DNA from: Larus michahellis
Taxonomy: Eukaryota > Chordata > Aves > Charadriiformes > Laridae
Length of the DNA stretch: 64,000 nt
Assembly: GCF_964199755.1 (NCBI RefSeq)
Contig: NC_133917.1
Coordinates: forward strand, 3,541,501 to 3,605,500
Direction: 5' to 3'
Shown: piece by piece, positions 53,227-63,918 of the stretch
Layout of the letters: each line of letters starts with the position of its first letter
Numbering within the stretch: the stretch's first letter is position 1
Position numbers and translations under genes: made by a program
Notes under the pieces: generated by a model
The model's database searches: none
What the model was told of the DNA's origin: nothing
Seen by the model: the letters and a program-made list of their open reading frames with translations, nothing else

Positions 53227-56200
53227 CTACCCCATCTCCGCTGGTTTGCTGTAGTTTCCCTCGCGGCCGTGGGTCCCCTCGCTGCTGTGGGTCTGGTCGT
53301 GGCCGTGGGTCTCCTCGCCGTGGGTCTGGCCGTGGGTCTCTTCTCCGCAGCGGAAGCGCAGGAAGTCGCGGACATCCAGCGCCCGGTGCCGCTGCAGGAA
53401 CTGCCCCACGCTCAGCTCCGGCTCCAGCAGGAAGCTCTGGGCCAGCAGCCGCGTCTCCTCCTCGCCGCGGGGCTCGTCCTGGGGGCTCCCCACGGCCGTG
53501 GGCGCCAGCCCCACAACGTGCTGGGCCACCTTCCGCCCCACCTCCTCCAAGGTGGCCGCAGGGGCTTGGGGTTCCGTCACCTGACAGGCCACCAGCGCCC
53601 CGTAGGTGCCCATGGCCACCGGGGCGGTGGCCGGTAGCCACCCGTGGGCGTAGGCGGCGATGAACCCGTCCCGCTGCGGCACCCGCAGCCACCCCGCGCG
53701 CCGCAGCGCCAGCTTCTCCCCCAGCTTCCCTGTAAAACCAGTTCGGGGTCGGCAGGATGCTGGGGGGGGAGGAGGAGGGGGGGGGGTCCTGTCCCAGTGC
53801 CCACCACCCCCCCCCCCAGGTTCCCATACCCCTTCCCAAGCCACATCCTTGTTCCCAGGGAAAGGACATGGCTCTGGTCACCACCCAGGGTTTTCTTCTG
53901 CCCCCCCAGGGTTTTCTGCCCCCCACCCCCGCCAAGGGGTCCTCCCCACCCCAGGGTTTCTGACCCCCCGCAAAGGGGTATCCCCCCATTGTTTCTTGCC
54001 CCCCCGGGGATTCTTGTTTCCCCACCCCCACTCCCCCAGGAGTTTCTCGCCCCTCCCCAGGGATTCCTGATCCCCCACAAAGGGGTTTCTGCCCTCTTCC
54101 TCCCCCCAGGGTCGTGTCCCGTCCCCCCCCGGGTTTACTCACCTCCCCCCTCGAGGTTTTCTGCCCCGCCAGGGCATTCTTGCCCCACCCCCCCCCGGGT
54201 TTTTTGCTCTCCCCCACCCCCCCTCCCGGGATTCTTGACCCCTCAGGGGGTTTCTGCGCCCTCCCCACCACCACCAGGGCTTCCTTCCCTCCCCCCGCCC
54301 CAGGGTTTCTTGCCCCCCCGCCGTCCCCCGGCTTTCTCCCCCCCCACCCCCGCCCAGCGGGTTTCTGGTGTTGTCCCCCCCCCTTCACCTATGGCCACCG
54401 CGATGTGGTCACTGAGCAGCCCCCCCCCAGGTCCTGTCCGGAGCTGAGCCAGCTCCTCCTCCTGCAGCAGGTGCTGGGAGAGAGGGGAGAGGTTTTAGGG
54501 GGGCTTGGGGGGGGGGCGTACAGGTGACTCCCCCTCCCTGTTGCGCCCCCCCCCACCTTGGCACAGCCGTCCTGGGGCGCGGCGGTGGCCTGACACAGGG
54601 CCATGGTGCCCAGTGCCGCCGCCTCCACCAGCCGCTGGAATTCCGCGTTTCTGGCCACAAAATCCGTCTCGCAGTTCACCTGCGGGAGTGACAGTGACAC
54701 CACTGGGGGGGGGGGGCGCAGGACGTGTGTGTCCGTCCCCCCCCCCTTAGGGGGTGTCCTCGCGTCACCTACCTCCACCATGACGGCCGCCGTCCCCTCC
54801 CGCAGCAGCCCCACCAGCCCCTCCTGCGCCCGACGGTCCCGCACGGTGTTGGCCCGGCTCCAGCCCCGCCGCTGCGCCTCCTCCTGCAGCCAGGCCTCCG
54901 CCTGCGGGGGGGGGGACGACGACAAGCAGGGGAGTCCCCTCACTGCAGGGCCGCTGACCCCAACCACTGCGGCTGCCCCCGAGAGAGACACCCAGGTCCC
55001 TGTCACCCCCCCCCCCCAGGTCACTGTTCCCCCCCTCCAGGTCACTGTTGCTCCCCCCCCCCTCCCCGGCTTCCCCCCCCGAGGTCCCTGTCACCCCCCC
55101 CTTCCCCTCCCGGGTGTCCTTTCCTGGTTCCTCCCCCTCCTGGTGTCCCCCCTCCCTGGTGTCCCCCCAGGCCCCTGTTCTCCCCCCAAGTCCTGTCCCG
55201 TCCCTCCCCCTTGGGGCCTCCCCCTTTGGCTCCCCCCGGTCACACCCCCCCACCCCGTTCCCCCCCCTCCCCCCTCATATCCCTGACCCCCTCCCCCCCC
55301 TCGAGGTGTCCCCGTTCCCCTGCCCCCGCCGTGCCCCAGGTCCCCCCCCCCGATTCCCCCTTCCACCCCCACAGGTGCCCCGCCCGCCCCTCGTTCCCTG
55401 TTCATCCCCCGCCCGTCCCCGGCCCCCCCACCTGCGCCAGGGCCCCCCCGCAGCGCAGCAGGGCCTCCCGGCACTGCATGAACGGCAGCCCCGTCCGCCG
55501 CCGCAGCTCCAGCAGCGCCTCCTTGTCCGCCGCCAGCACCGGGGGGGACACGCGGAAGAACCGGGCCGGGAGGGCCTGCGGGGGGGAGGGAGGGAGGGGC
55601 GTGAGCCGGCACCGGGGCTCCCCCACGGAGGGGACCGAGGAGTCCGGGGGTCCCGGGGCGGCGGCGGCGGGGTCCCGGTGAGGGGTGGAGGAGCCTCGGG
55701 GGGGACCGGGTTGGTGGGAGGAGGCCCCGGGGGTGGACCCGGTGCGGGGTTGGGGCGGGGGGAGAGGGGTCCGGGGGTCCCGATTGGGGAGAAGGAGCCC
55801 CAGTGCGGGGGGAGGGGTCCCGGGATGGCCCAGGTTGACGGGGGGGGTGGGTCCCGGAGTAGGGAGGAACCTCGGGAGAGGTCCCGGTTGGCTGGGGGAT
55901 GGGAGGGTGGTCCTGGGCGCGGAGAAGGACCCCCGGGAGGGGCCCGGTTGGCGGGAAGGAGCCATGGGGGGGACGGCGGCAGGAGACCGAGGGAACCGCG
56001 GGAGGGCTTCGGGGCGGGGGGGAACTCGGGAGGGGTCCCGGATGGTGGGGGGGAGTCCTGGGGGAGGAGAAGGGGCCCCGTGAGGGCCCCGGTTGGCGGG
56101 AAGGGGCCCGAGGACGGCCCCGACAGGGGGGAGGGGGGTCTCCGGGGAGCCGCGGTTGGGGGGAAGGAGCCCCGAGGGTGTCCCGGGGGGGAAGGTTCCC

Positions 56201-56248
56201 GCTCACCCGCGCCGCCCCGCACACCGCGCTCAGCGCCGCCCGCTGCAT
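53227..56248 (-). CDS. TSFM: TSFM, mitochondrial elongation factor Ts
   Basis: Six coding exons on the minus strand: 56248-56207, 55575-55432, 54901-54773, 54679-54557, 54473-54389 and 53729-53227. They total 341 residues (about 325 in human as I remember). EF-Ts exchanges GDP for GTP on EF-Tu during mitochondrial translation. [14 protein letters not shown] is a short basic presequence start. A UBA-like N-terminal domain follows ([19 protein letters not shown] at about 38-56). The EF-Ts signature [10 protein letters not shown] is at residues 107-116. The core has GKLGENM-equivalent [35 protein letters not shown] and FLRFRCGEE. Beyond this, human TSFM ends in a short acidic tail, whereas here about 35 residues rich in THG repeats (six histidines) follow to residue 341. 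Introns are short and G/C repetitive. The gene is head to head with ASB8. Confidence 0.96.
53870..54370. repeat. C-rich repeat in TSFM intron 5
   Basis: About 12 imperfect units of 35-45 bases containing CCCAGGGTTTCTTGCCCCCC and variants. It separates TSFM exons 6 and 5 and accounts for the long open frame covering this interval. Confidence 0.8.
55670..56190. repeat. G-rich repeat in TSFM intron 1
   Basis: Imperfect units of about 50 bases of the form GGGGTCCCGGTTGGCGGG and GAAGGAGCCCCGG. They create long open frames on both strands that are not genes. Confidence 0.75.
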
Positions 56249-57091
56249 CCCGGCCCGTGCCCGCGGCGCGCCACGATGACGTCACGACCTCTACGGAGGC
56301 AGCCGGGGGGGCGGGAGCGGCGCGCATGCGCGGGGTGGGGTCGCCGGCCGTGGATTGGCCGTCGGAAGGGACGGGAGCGTGACGTCACTACGAGCGCGAC
56401 GGCGCCGCGCCATTGGCTGGGGAGGGGGCGGGACCCCCCCCTCCCAGGGCCCTATAGAGCCCCCCCTGGCCTTGGCCCAGACCCCGCCCAGCTCTAATAG
56501 AGCCCCCCCAACCCTTATAGAGCCCCACAGGCCCCTACAGAATCCCCCGGAGCCCTCATAGAGTCCCCCTCCCCCCGCGCCCAGTTAGGGCCGCCGGAAG
56601 CCAGCGGGTGCGCACGGAGAAGGCGGATTGGTGGAGAGCCGGGAGGGGGGCGGGGCTTGCGGGCGGGAGCGGCTGGCGATTGGAGGAGAGCGACGTGGAG
56701 TGGGGAGGGCGGGACCTCCCGAAGCGGGGGCGGAAGAGTTGCGAGGAGGCGGAGCCTCGCGGAAGGCCGGGAGCCGGATTGGCGGAGGGGTAGGCGGGGG
56801 CGTGGCTACGCATGCGTCCTGACTGATCGCGTCACTTCCGGGTGGTAGCGGCGGTGGCTTCCGCCTCCCGCTGGGCCTGGAGCGGCCGCGTCGGGACGGC
56901 GCGGAGCGCCGGGACCCCCCGGACCCCACCCCCGAGACCCGCTGCTTCTCCTCGCGGCGCTCGGTGCGGCCCAGGCAGCTCTTCCCGCCCCCGCCGCAGC
57001 CGGGGGGGCCCGGCGGGGCCTGGCGGCGGGGGCGCGGCGGGGCCTGTCCCTGGGGCATGCGGAGGCGGCGGCGGCCGGGCCGGCCCGCACT
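56249..57091. promoter_or_regulatory. Bidirectional TSFM/ASB8 promoter
   Basis: The 843 bases between the two start codons are a CpG island. Two perfect palindromic CRE sites (TGACGTCA) lie at 56277-56284 and 56380-56387, and an NRF1-type GCGCATGCGC at 56322-56331. Inverted CCAAT boxes (ATTGG) lie near 56353, 56412, 56626, 56677 and 56777, and an ETS-type CACTTCCGG near 56833. A short CCCTATAGAGCCCC-type repeat occupies about 56449-56570. The right part is probably ASB8 5' UTR. No TATA box is seen. Confidence 0.7.
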
Positions 57092-60000
57092 ATGTGGTAC
57101 ATCATGCAGAGCATCCAGAGCAAATACTCGCTGTCGGAGCGGCTCATCCGCACCATCGCCGCCATCCGCTCCTTCCCGCGGGACAACGTGGAGGATCTCA
57201 TCGGCAGGGTGAGCCTCCGGCGCCGCCGAGCGCTCGGGAGGGAAACGGAGGGTCTGCCGGGGATGGGGGGGAGGGGCACCCCTTCCCTGAGACCCGGTGC
57301 TGCCGGAGGGTTCCCGCTCCCGTTTCGCGGCGGCCGGGCCGGGGGCATCGCTGCCCGTCTGGGTGAGGGGTTTGGGGCGCTGGGAGCTTGGGCTCGGCCC
57401 GGGTCGTGCTGTTCGGGCACCCCTGGAACGCAGCGAGCGGTTCTGGTCCCCGCTGGACAAGAGGATGAGCGATGGTGGCTTTAAACTGAACGAGGGGAGA
57501 TTGAGATGAGATCTGAGGAAGAAATTGTTTGCTGTGAGAGGGGTGAGCCCCTGGCCCAGGTTGCCCAGAGAAGCTGTGGCTGCCCCATCCCTGGAGGGGT
57601 TCAAGGCCACGTTGGACGGGGCTTGGAGCAACCTGGGCTGGGGGAGGTGTCCCTGCCCAGGGCAGGGGGTGGCACTGAGTGGCCTTTGAAGGTCCCTTCC
57701 AACCCAAACCTTTCTGTGATTCTACACACAAAAGCTGTTGCCAGGCTGGAGAGGGGTCAGGGAAGGGCCACCAAGATGATCCAAGGACTGGGAAGCTGTC
57801 ACGTAAGGAAAGGCTGAGAGAATGGAGTTTGTTCAGCCTGGAGAAAGGAAGGTTTGGGGAGACCTTATTGCCATGTTCCAGTCTTTAAAGGGTGGCTACA
57901 AAGAAGATGGAGATTCCCTTTTTGCAAGGGGTCCCATGAAAAAAATGAGGCGTGATGGGTGTGAGTTGCTCCTGGGGAGATTGCGACTGGACACAAGAGG
58001 AAAATGGTTCACACTGAGATTCTATGATAAAAATGAGGCTCCGGGCCCTAAAAATGAGGCTTTGAAACACAAAAATGGCTTTGGAAAGTGAAAATGAGGG
58101 TTTGGATCCTGTAAAAGTAGCTTCAGGCAGTAAAAAAAAAAAAGGCTTTGGGCCCTAAAAAGAGGGGTTTGGACCCTCAAAATGCGGCTTTTGACCCTAT
58201 AAATGAGGGTTTAGGCCCTAAAATTAAGCTTTAGACTTTAAAATAAGTCTAAGAAAGGTTGGACCAGGTGTTCCTCAGGGTCCCTTCTGACCTGGCTTTC
58301 TGCGATTCTACCCTGGCTAAGCCTGGCTGATCCGGGCAGCTGCTGAGCTATTTTGGGTGGTGAAGGTTCCTCCGAGCTTCTTAAGCCTCCTCAGAGACGC
58401 CCTTTCAGAGCTGACAAGTCCCTGGGTTCAGCCCGGGGCTGTGTCCCACCAGAGGATGCTCCCGGGGCAGCTCGCGCCACGCCGGCGGCTTTTAAACGGC
58501 TCCCGGTTTATTTGCCGGAGGCAGAATTTCTCCAGCCCCACTGTTGGCCTCGCACCCGCCGTTCCTCAGGATCCTGCTGGCGCAGAGAGCCGGTGTGCGG
58601 GCAGCGAACCTCCACGTGGGTTATTCCAGCCCCCTGCAGCACCCAGGTTTCTTCAAGCATCGTTTAACGATGATGAGTTAATTAAAATTGAGGCTGGGAG
58701 CAGACACACAGGCTGTCGAGCGTTTCTGCCCGGCGGGGAGCTCTGTGCAACCGCGGTGCCCGGTCTGAAAACAAACCCCAGGAGGGCTTGCGCAGGAGCG
58801 TTACGCCGTGTATCTATTAATAAACGCTTTCTAACGATGCAAATCAAGGCGTATCAGCTGCTGGCTTGGGGGTGGAAAAGGGCCAAGAACGGGTGGGTTT
58901 GTTAATCCCGGCTGCGGTTTCCTGTCTTCCTCGCAGGGTGCGGATGTGAACTGCATGCACGGCACCCTGAAACCGCTGCACTGCGCCTGCATGGTGGCTG
59001 ACGCCGACTGCGTCGAGCTGCTGCTGCAGAAGGGAGCGGAGGTAAAGGCTTTTAAAAAAAAAAATAAATAAAAAAAACAAAAGCACGTTAAAAATGCAAA
59101 GATCCCTTTGAAAAGGGGCCGGGAAGTCGGGAGGCGGCGGCAGTGGGTGCCGATGGACAGCTGAGATTTGAGCCGATGGTTTTAAGCAGTGCCGGTTTTG
59201 TGCCCCCTGACGGGGAAAAATGGGCCCAGGTGAAGGTTTATCGTCTCCGTAGGGAGGGAAACGTTTGTGCCCGAGAGCTCAGGGGTGCCGCTGCCTGGGG
59301 AGGGAGGGTGGTTTTGTGGTGCAAGCCTGAAGGAAGAACTGAAACCTATATATTACCTGATTTTTGCCAGTTCCTTCTGTCTGCCGGCAGGTTGTACTCT
59401 CCCTCCCTCCCTGCATTATTTTCCCATCCGCTAAATTTGGGATGCAGGAATGGTTTTGCGGAGCTTCCCCTGCCACTGGCAGGAACTGGGGTGTCTCAGT
59501 GACCCCCAGATCCTTTCTTCTCCCTCCTTTTCTCCTGCAGGTCAATGCCCTGGACGGCTACAACCGAACAGCCCTTCACTACGCGGCGGAAAAGGACGAA
59601 ACCTGCGTGGAAATCCTCCTGGAATACGGGGCCAACCCCAACGCGCTGGACGGCAACAAGGACACCCCGCTCCACTGGGCCGCCTTCAAGAACAACGCCG
59701 AGTGCGTGCGGTCGCTGCTGGAGAACGGCGCCCTGGTGAACGCCCGCGATTACAACAACGACACGCCGCTCAGCTGGGCCGCCATGAAGGGGAACCTGGA
59801 GAGCGTCAGCATCCTGCTCGACTTCGGGGCCGAGGTCCGGGTGGTTAATTTGAAAGGTCAAACCCCCATCTCGCGGTTGGTGGCGTTGCTGGTGCGGGGA
59901 TTGGGTACGGAGCGCGAAGATTCCTGCTTTGATCTTCTCCATCGAGCTATCGGACATTTTGAGCTGAGAAAAAACGGCAGCATGCCCTGGGAGGTGACCA

Positions 60001-60173
60001 GGGATCAGCAGCTCTGCGAAAAGCTCACCCGGCTCTGCTCGGCCCCCGGTACCTTACAGACGCTCTCCCGTTACGCCGTACGCCGCAGCCTGGGCGTGCG
60101 GTTCCTCCCGGAGGCGGTGAAGGAGCTGCCGCTGCCCACCTGCCTGAAGGAGTACGTGTTGCTCCTTAGCTAA
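57092..60173 (+). CDS. ASB8: ASB8, ankyrin repeat and SOCS box protein 8
   Basis: Three coding exons, 57092-57208, 58937-59041 and 59541-60173, with GT-AG introns. They total 284 residues (288 in human as I remember). The start MWYIMQSIQSKYSLSERL lacks the MSSS extension of human but is otherwise the same; no in-frame ATG lies upstream. Four ankyrin repeats occupy about residues 47-170 (GTLKPLHCACMV, NRTALHYAAEKD, DTPLHWAAFKNN, DTPLSWAAMKGN). A conserved linker (GQTPISRLVALLVRGLGTE) follows. The C-terminal SOCS box has an elongin BC box (LCSAPGTLQTLSRYAVR) and a cullin-5 box around ELPLPTCLKEYVLL. The product is a substrate adaptor of a Cul5 E3 ubiquitin ligase. Intron 1 carries CR1 pieces and a minisatellite. 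Confidence 0.97.
57478..57728 (+). mobile_element. CR1 LINE 3' fragment in ASB8 intron 1
   Basis: Plus-oriented CR1 3' end, from about AAACTGAACGAGGGGAGATT to the tail CCAACCCAAACCTTTCTGTG, then ATTCTAC. Confidence 0.9.
57735..58310 (+). mobile_element. Second CR1 fragment, split by a minisatellite
   Basis: Plus-oriented CR1 of another subfamily. It runs from 57735 (GCCAGGCTGGAGAGGGGTCA) to about 58020 and resumes at about 58257 (GGTTGGACCAGGTGTTCCTC, tail TTTCTGCGATTCTA). The 58022-58256 interval between the two parts is not CR1. Confidence 0.85.
58022..58256. repeat. A-rich ~28-bp minisatellite inside CR1
   Basis: About eight imperfect units of the form AAAAATGAGGCTTTGGGCCC and TAAAAATGAGGGTTTGGACC. 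It expanded inside the CR1 3' end, probably from a short internal motif. Confidence 0.85.
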
Positions 60174-61493
60174 GCGAAAGAGGAGGCGCCGGGGCTCTTC
60201 CTCGCCGGCCTTCGGCTCCTTTGTCACTGCTTCCTCCTGGCAGCGCCGGGGATGAGGTTCGCCGCTGGGTTTGGAACTTCCAGGTGCCACATTCCCCTCC
60301 CCGGTTGCTGTCCTGGTTTTCTTTTCCTCCTGCTCTGCTTTTCCGCCTGAGCCGGCGCGGGGCAGCGGGGATCTCCCGGTGCCCGCTCACAGACGGCCCT
60401 GTGGTGTCTCCCTGCCCACAGCGCCTGCTCGGCGGCTCCTCACACGCGCTTTCCCCTCAAATTCGGCCTCATCAGATGAACAATCCCCCTTTAACGGCAA
60501 ATTATATCCCAGCTGTTGGATTAACCTGGGTTTTTTCTCTTTTTTTTTAAATTTTTTTTTTGTATTGGGGCGGACCTTGGGGAAAGGAAAGCTTTCTGGG
60601 TGCGGGGAGAATGGGGAAACCCTCCTCCTTTGAAGGACCTTCAAGAGAAGGTGGTGTCGGACCCGGAGAAGTCCTGTGGAACGTGTCAGCTGGGATTCCG
60701 GTGGAAAAACCCACCGTAAGCACACGTAGCGAGGCTGTGTGTTGTGTAACGACGCTGGCAGGCCCCTTCACTCGGTGCCAACACTCGCACGCGGCCGCAG
60801 CTCAACACCCCCCAGACGGGGCAGAGCTCATGTCCCCGCGGCTCCTGGGGCTTCAGGGATCCAGCTGTACCCAGGGATCCTGGGAGAGCCGCCCCGTGCT
60901 CTCCGAGGTGAAGTCAGGCGGGCAAATTTTCATAATTGCGTTATGGGAGAAACTTGGCGGGGGGGGGGTTGGTGTCGGAAATCAGGTTATATATATTTTA
61001 TTCCTCCCTGTTGGGCTGGGAAACGAAGCCGTCGGGGCCAGGGGTGCATGCGGGGCGGTGGGAGCCGCGTTCCCCTTCCCCAGGGGGTGAGCGCTGGAGG
61101 GTTGGAACACGATTCGTGTTTGCCACCGCGAGTGAGTGGTGAATTTATTGCAGCATCTCAATTCTGAATTTTTAACACTAAAGTGGTGCCTGAGGGTCTC
61201 TAACCCGCACCGTTTGCTCTCAGCTCATCGCAACATCCCGCCGCAACGCTTGGGGAAACTCTTTTCTGTTTAAAAAGCCCATAAAATACCTAAACCAATC
61301 CAAAATTTACCCCGAGGAAAACCTGTGCTTCGGGAAAACGGTTCTTTTGCCGAGGCAGAGGGTGCCCTTGGGGTGTGGAGGTGCTGCCCGGCTTCCCGGG
61401 GAAGTGCGAGCTACAACGGGGAGCGCTTGTTTTGGAGGTTCCCCGGAGGGACACGGGGACGTGCTCTGGGGAAGCCGTGCCGACCATCGCCTC
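60174..61493. other. Convergent 3' UTRs of ASB8 and PFKM
   Basis: No further exon was recognised. No canonical + strand AATAAA was found for ASB8 here. On the minus strand, AATAAA at 61147-61142 and 61002-60997 are candidate PFKM poly(A) signals. T-rich tracts lie near 60540-60562. Confidence 0.55.
61142..61147 (-). terminator. PFKM: Candidate PFKM poly(A) signal
   Basis: AATAAA on the minus strand about 350 bases after the PFKM stop codon. A second AATAAA lies at 60997-61002. Either would give a short 3' UTR. Confidence 0.5.
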
Positions 61494-63918
61494 TTAGATG
61501 TTGGCCTCGAATGACACGCCCTTGCGCATGACGTGCTCCAGGTGGGCTTTCTCCGAGGTGTCCAGCTCAATGTGGTACTTGGCCAGGATTTTGAGGATGG
61601 GGCGAAGCTTGAGCCACCACTGCTCCTTGGGGATGCGGTGCCTGGGCGAGAGAGAGAGGGCGGTGGGATGGTCGCGGGTGGAAGCAACGCTGCGTCGCCC
61701 AGGGAACCATTCCCAGCTTCTGTTTAATAACCCCGTGAACGCTCCGGGCTGGGGGCAGAGCAGCCGGAGAGCTGCCCGGTGGAAAAGGAGCTGGGGGTGT
61801 TGGTCAACAACCGGCTGAAGATGAGCCAGCAGTGTGCCCAGGTGGCCAAGAAGGCCACCAGCATCCTGGCCTGTATCAGGAATAGCGTGGCCAGCAGGAC
61901 TGGGGCAGTGATTGTCCCCTGTTCTCAGCACCGGGGCGGCCCCACCTCGAATTTTGTGTTCAGTTTTGGGCCCCTCACGCCAAGAAGGACATGGAGGGGC
62001 TGGAGCGAGTCCAGAGAAGGGCAACGGAGGTGGTGAGGGGTCTGGAGCACGAGGAGAAGGGGCTGGAGAACTTGTGAGGAGCGGCTGAGGGAGCCGGGGG
62101 GGCTCAGCCTGGAGAAAAGGAGGCTGAGGGGAGACCTTCTCGCTCCCCACAACTCCCTGAAAGGAGGGGGTAGCCAGGGGGGGTTGGTCTCTTCTCCCAA
62201 GGAATGAGAGGGAACGGCCTCAAGTTGCGCCAGGGGAGGTTTAGGATGGATATTGGGAAAAATTTCTTCACCGAAAGGGTTATCAAACATTGGAACAGGC
62301 TGCCCAGGGGAGTGGTGGAGTCACCATAGGATGGTTTGGGTGGGAAGGGACCTTAAAGATCATCTCGTTCCACCCCCACATCCAGTGGGACACCTCCCCC
62401 AGCCCAGGTTGCTCCAAGCCCCGTCCAACCTGGCCTTGAACCCCTCCAGGGATGGGGCAGCCACAGCATCTCTGGGCAACCTGGGCCAGGGGCTCACCCC
62501 CCTCACAGCCAAGAATTTCTTCCCCAGATCTCAACTAAATCTCCCTCTTCCAGTTTGAAACCGCTCCCCCTCGTCCCATGGCTCCAATCCCTAAATGCCA
62601 TCCCTGGAGGTGTTTAAAAGCCGGGCAGACGCGGCGCTGAGGGACGTGGGTCAGTGGTGGTTTGGGCAGCGTTGGGTTGACAGTTGGACTCCACGATCTG
62701 AAAGGTCCCTTCCAACCCAGACAATTCTGTGATTCTATTCTGTGATTTATCCTTCCTGGGGCTGGGGCACGGTCCCGGGGTGGGGGGGACAAAAGGGCTG
62801 GGGGGGGCCACCTACTCGAAGTCGGTCTGCTCCTTGAGGTCGGTGATGGGCTGGAAGACGAGGCTGCGCTTGCGCATGCCCAGCAGACAGGCCGAGTCGG
62901 CCGTGTTGGCGAAGATGCGACCTGCGAGGGGAGGCGGGGAGCCAGCTCAGCCATTCAGTCCCTCCGGGGGAGGGGGCCAGCACCCCCCAAAATCTGGCAT
63001 TGAGGGATCGGAGCACGCGTGGATGTTGGGAAAGAGCCAGGGGGTTGCTTTTGGGGGTGGGGAAGGGTAGGGGCTTTCGGAAAGACGGCAGAGAACCCCC
63101 CCGCCCTGTGCGGCACCCACCGTGCCGGGAGCACTCCTTCATCTTCCCGGTGATCCAGGCCACCGCCTTGGCACCCATTTTGGTGCCAAAGTTCCGGTCG
63201 AAGGGGGTTGGGGTGCCACCCTACGCCGGAAAAATCACTGGGTGAACTGGAGGAAGCCCCGGGCGAGGGTCTCCTGACCCGTAGCCCCTTCCCTGGGGGC
63301 TGCACCCCCGTTGCCGAGGGCGGGGGTCCGAACCTGCTGCATGTGCCCCAGCACATTTTTCCGGCAGTCGAAGATGCCCTTCCCTTCCTCCGAGTAGAGG
63401 TTGTAGATGAAGTCGGTGGTGTAGTTCTCGTTGCACCGCTCATTCCTGCGCCGGAGGGGGGGGAAAGGTGGGCTCATGGCGGGGACGACACGAGCGCGGC
63501 TGTGCTCAGCCACCCCCCAATCCCTTTCCGGAGCCCCCGATCCCACCCCAAATCCCTGTTCCACGCTCCCGTCCTAATCCCATCCTACCCCCAATCCTCA
63601 TTCCACCCCTCCATCTCACCCCAAATCCCTGTTCCACCCCCCCATCCCACCCCTTACCACTTCCCATTCCACCCCCCATCCCACCCTCCCCATTCCATTC
63701 CGCCCCCCCCCCCCATCCCATTGCAACATCCTGATCCCCGTTCCGCCCCCCTGCCCCGATCCCCATTCCAGCCCCTCCATCCCATTGCAACCTCTTCATC
63801 CCCATTCCATTCTGTCCCCCCCCCCGAATGCCATCCCACCCCGCCTGGGGCCGTACCTGAGCACCAGTCCCCTCTTCACCGTCGTCTTCATCTTCTCTGT
63901 TAAATGCTCCACGTTGAC
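61494..63918 (-). CDS. PFKM: PFKM, muscle 6-phosphofructokinase, C-terminal part
   Basis: The last five coding exons on the minus strand: 63918-63857, 63445-63334, 63220-63121, 62921-62816 and 61641-61494. They encode 175 residues and a stop; the rest of the gene lies beyond the right edge. The enzyme phosphorylates fructose 6-phosphate in glycolysis; this C-terminal half is regulatory. Recognisable are [80 protein letters not shown] and [20 protein letters not shown]. The muscle isoform is favoured over PFKL and PFKP by the wording of the last exon ([20 protein letters not shown]). The extreme C-terminus (GVSFEANI) differs from mammalian PFKM. The last intron holds nested CR1 elements. All junctions are GT-AG. 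Confidence 0.95.
61735..62750 (+). mobile_element. CR1 LINE fragment (outer) in PFKM last intron
   Basis: Plus-oriented CR1 from the end of the reverse-transcriptase ORF (GGAAAAGGAGCTGGGGGTGT, encoding [20 protein letters not shown]) to its 3' tail (CCAGACAATTCTGTGATTC). It is interrupted at about 62327-62585 by an oppositely oriented CR1 and resumes at CCATCCCTGGAGGTGTTT near 62598. Confidence 0.9.
62326..62586 (-). mobile_element. CR1 LINE 3' fragment (inner, nested)
   Basis: Minus-oriented CR1 3' end of about 260 bases: GGATGGTTTGGGTGGGAAGG at the left, CCCTCGTCCCATGGCTCC at the right. It is inserted in the outer CR1, so it is younger. CCAT occurs at both junctions and may be a short target duplication. 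Confidence 0.88.
63480..63840. repeat. C-rich repeat in PFKM intron
   Basis: Imperfect units of 25-40 bases of the form CCCATCCCACCCCAAATCCC and TGTTCCACCCC. It lies between the last-but-four and last-but-three exons. Confidence 0.8.

Noticed and set aside
52973-54388. 471-codon minus-strand frame over TSFM exon 6 and intron 5
   Set aside because: It is out of frame with the conserved TSFM coding sequence and consists largely of C-rich intronic repeat.
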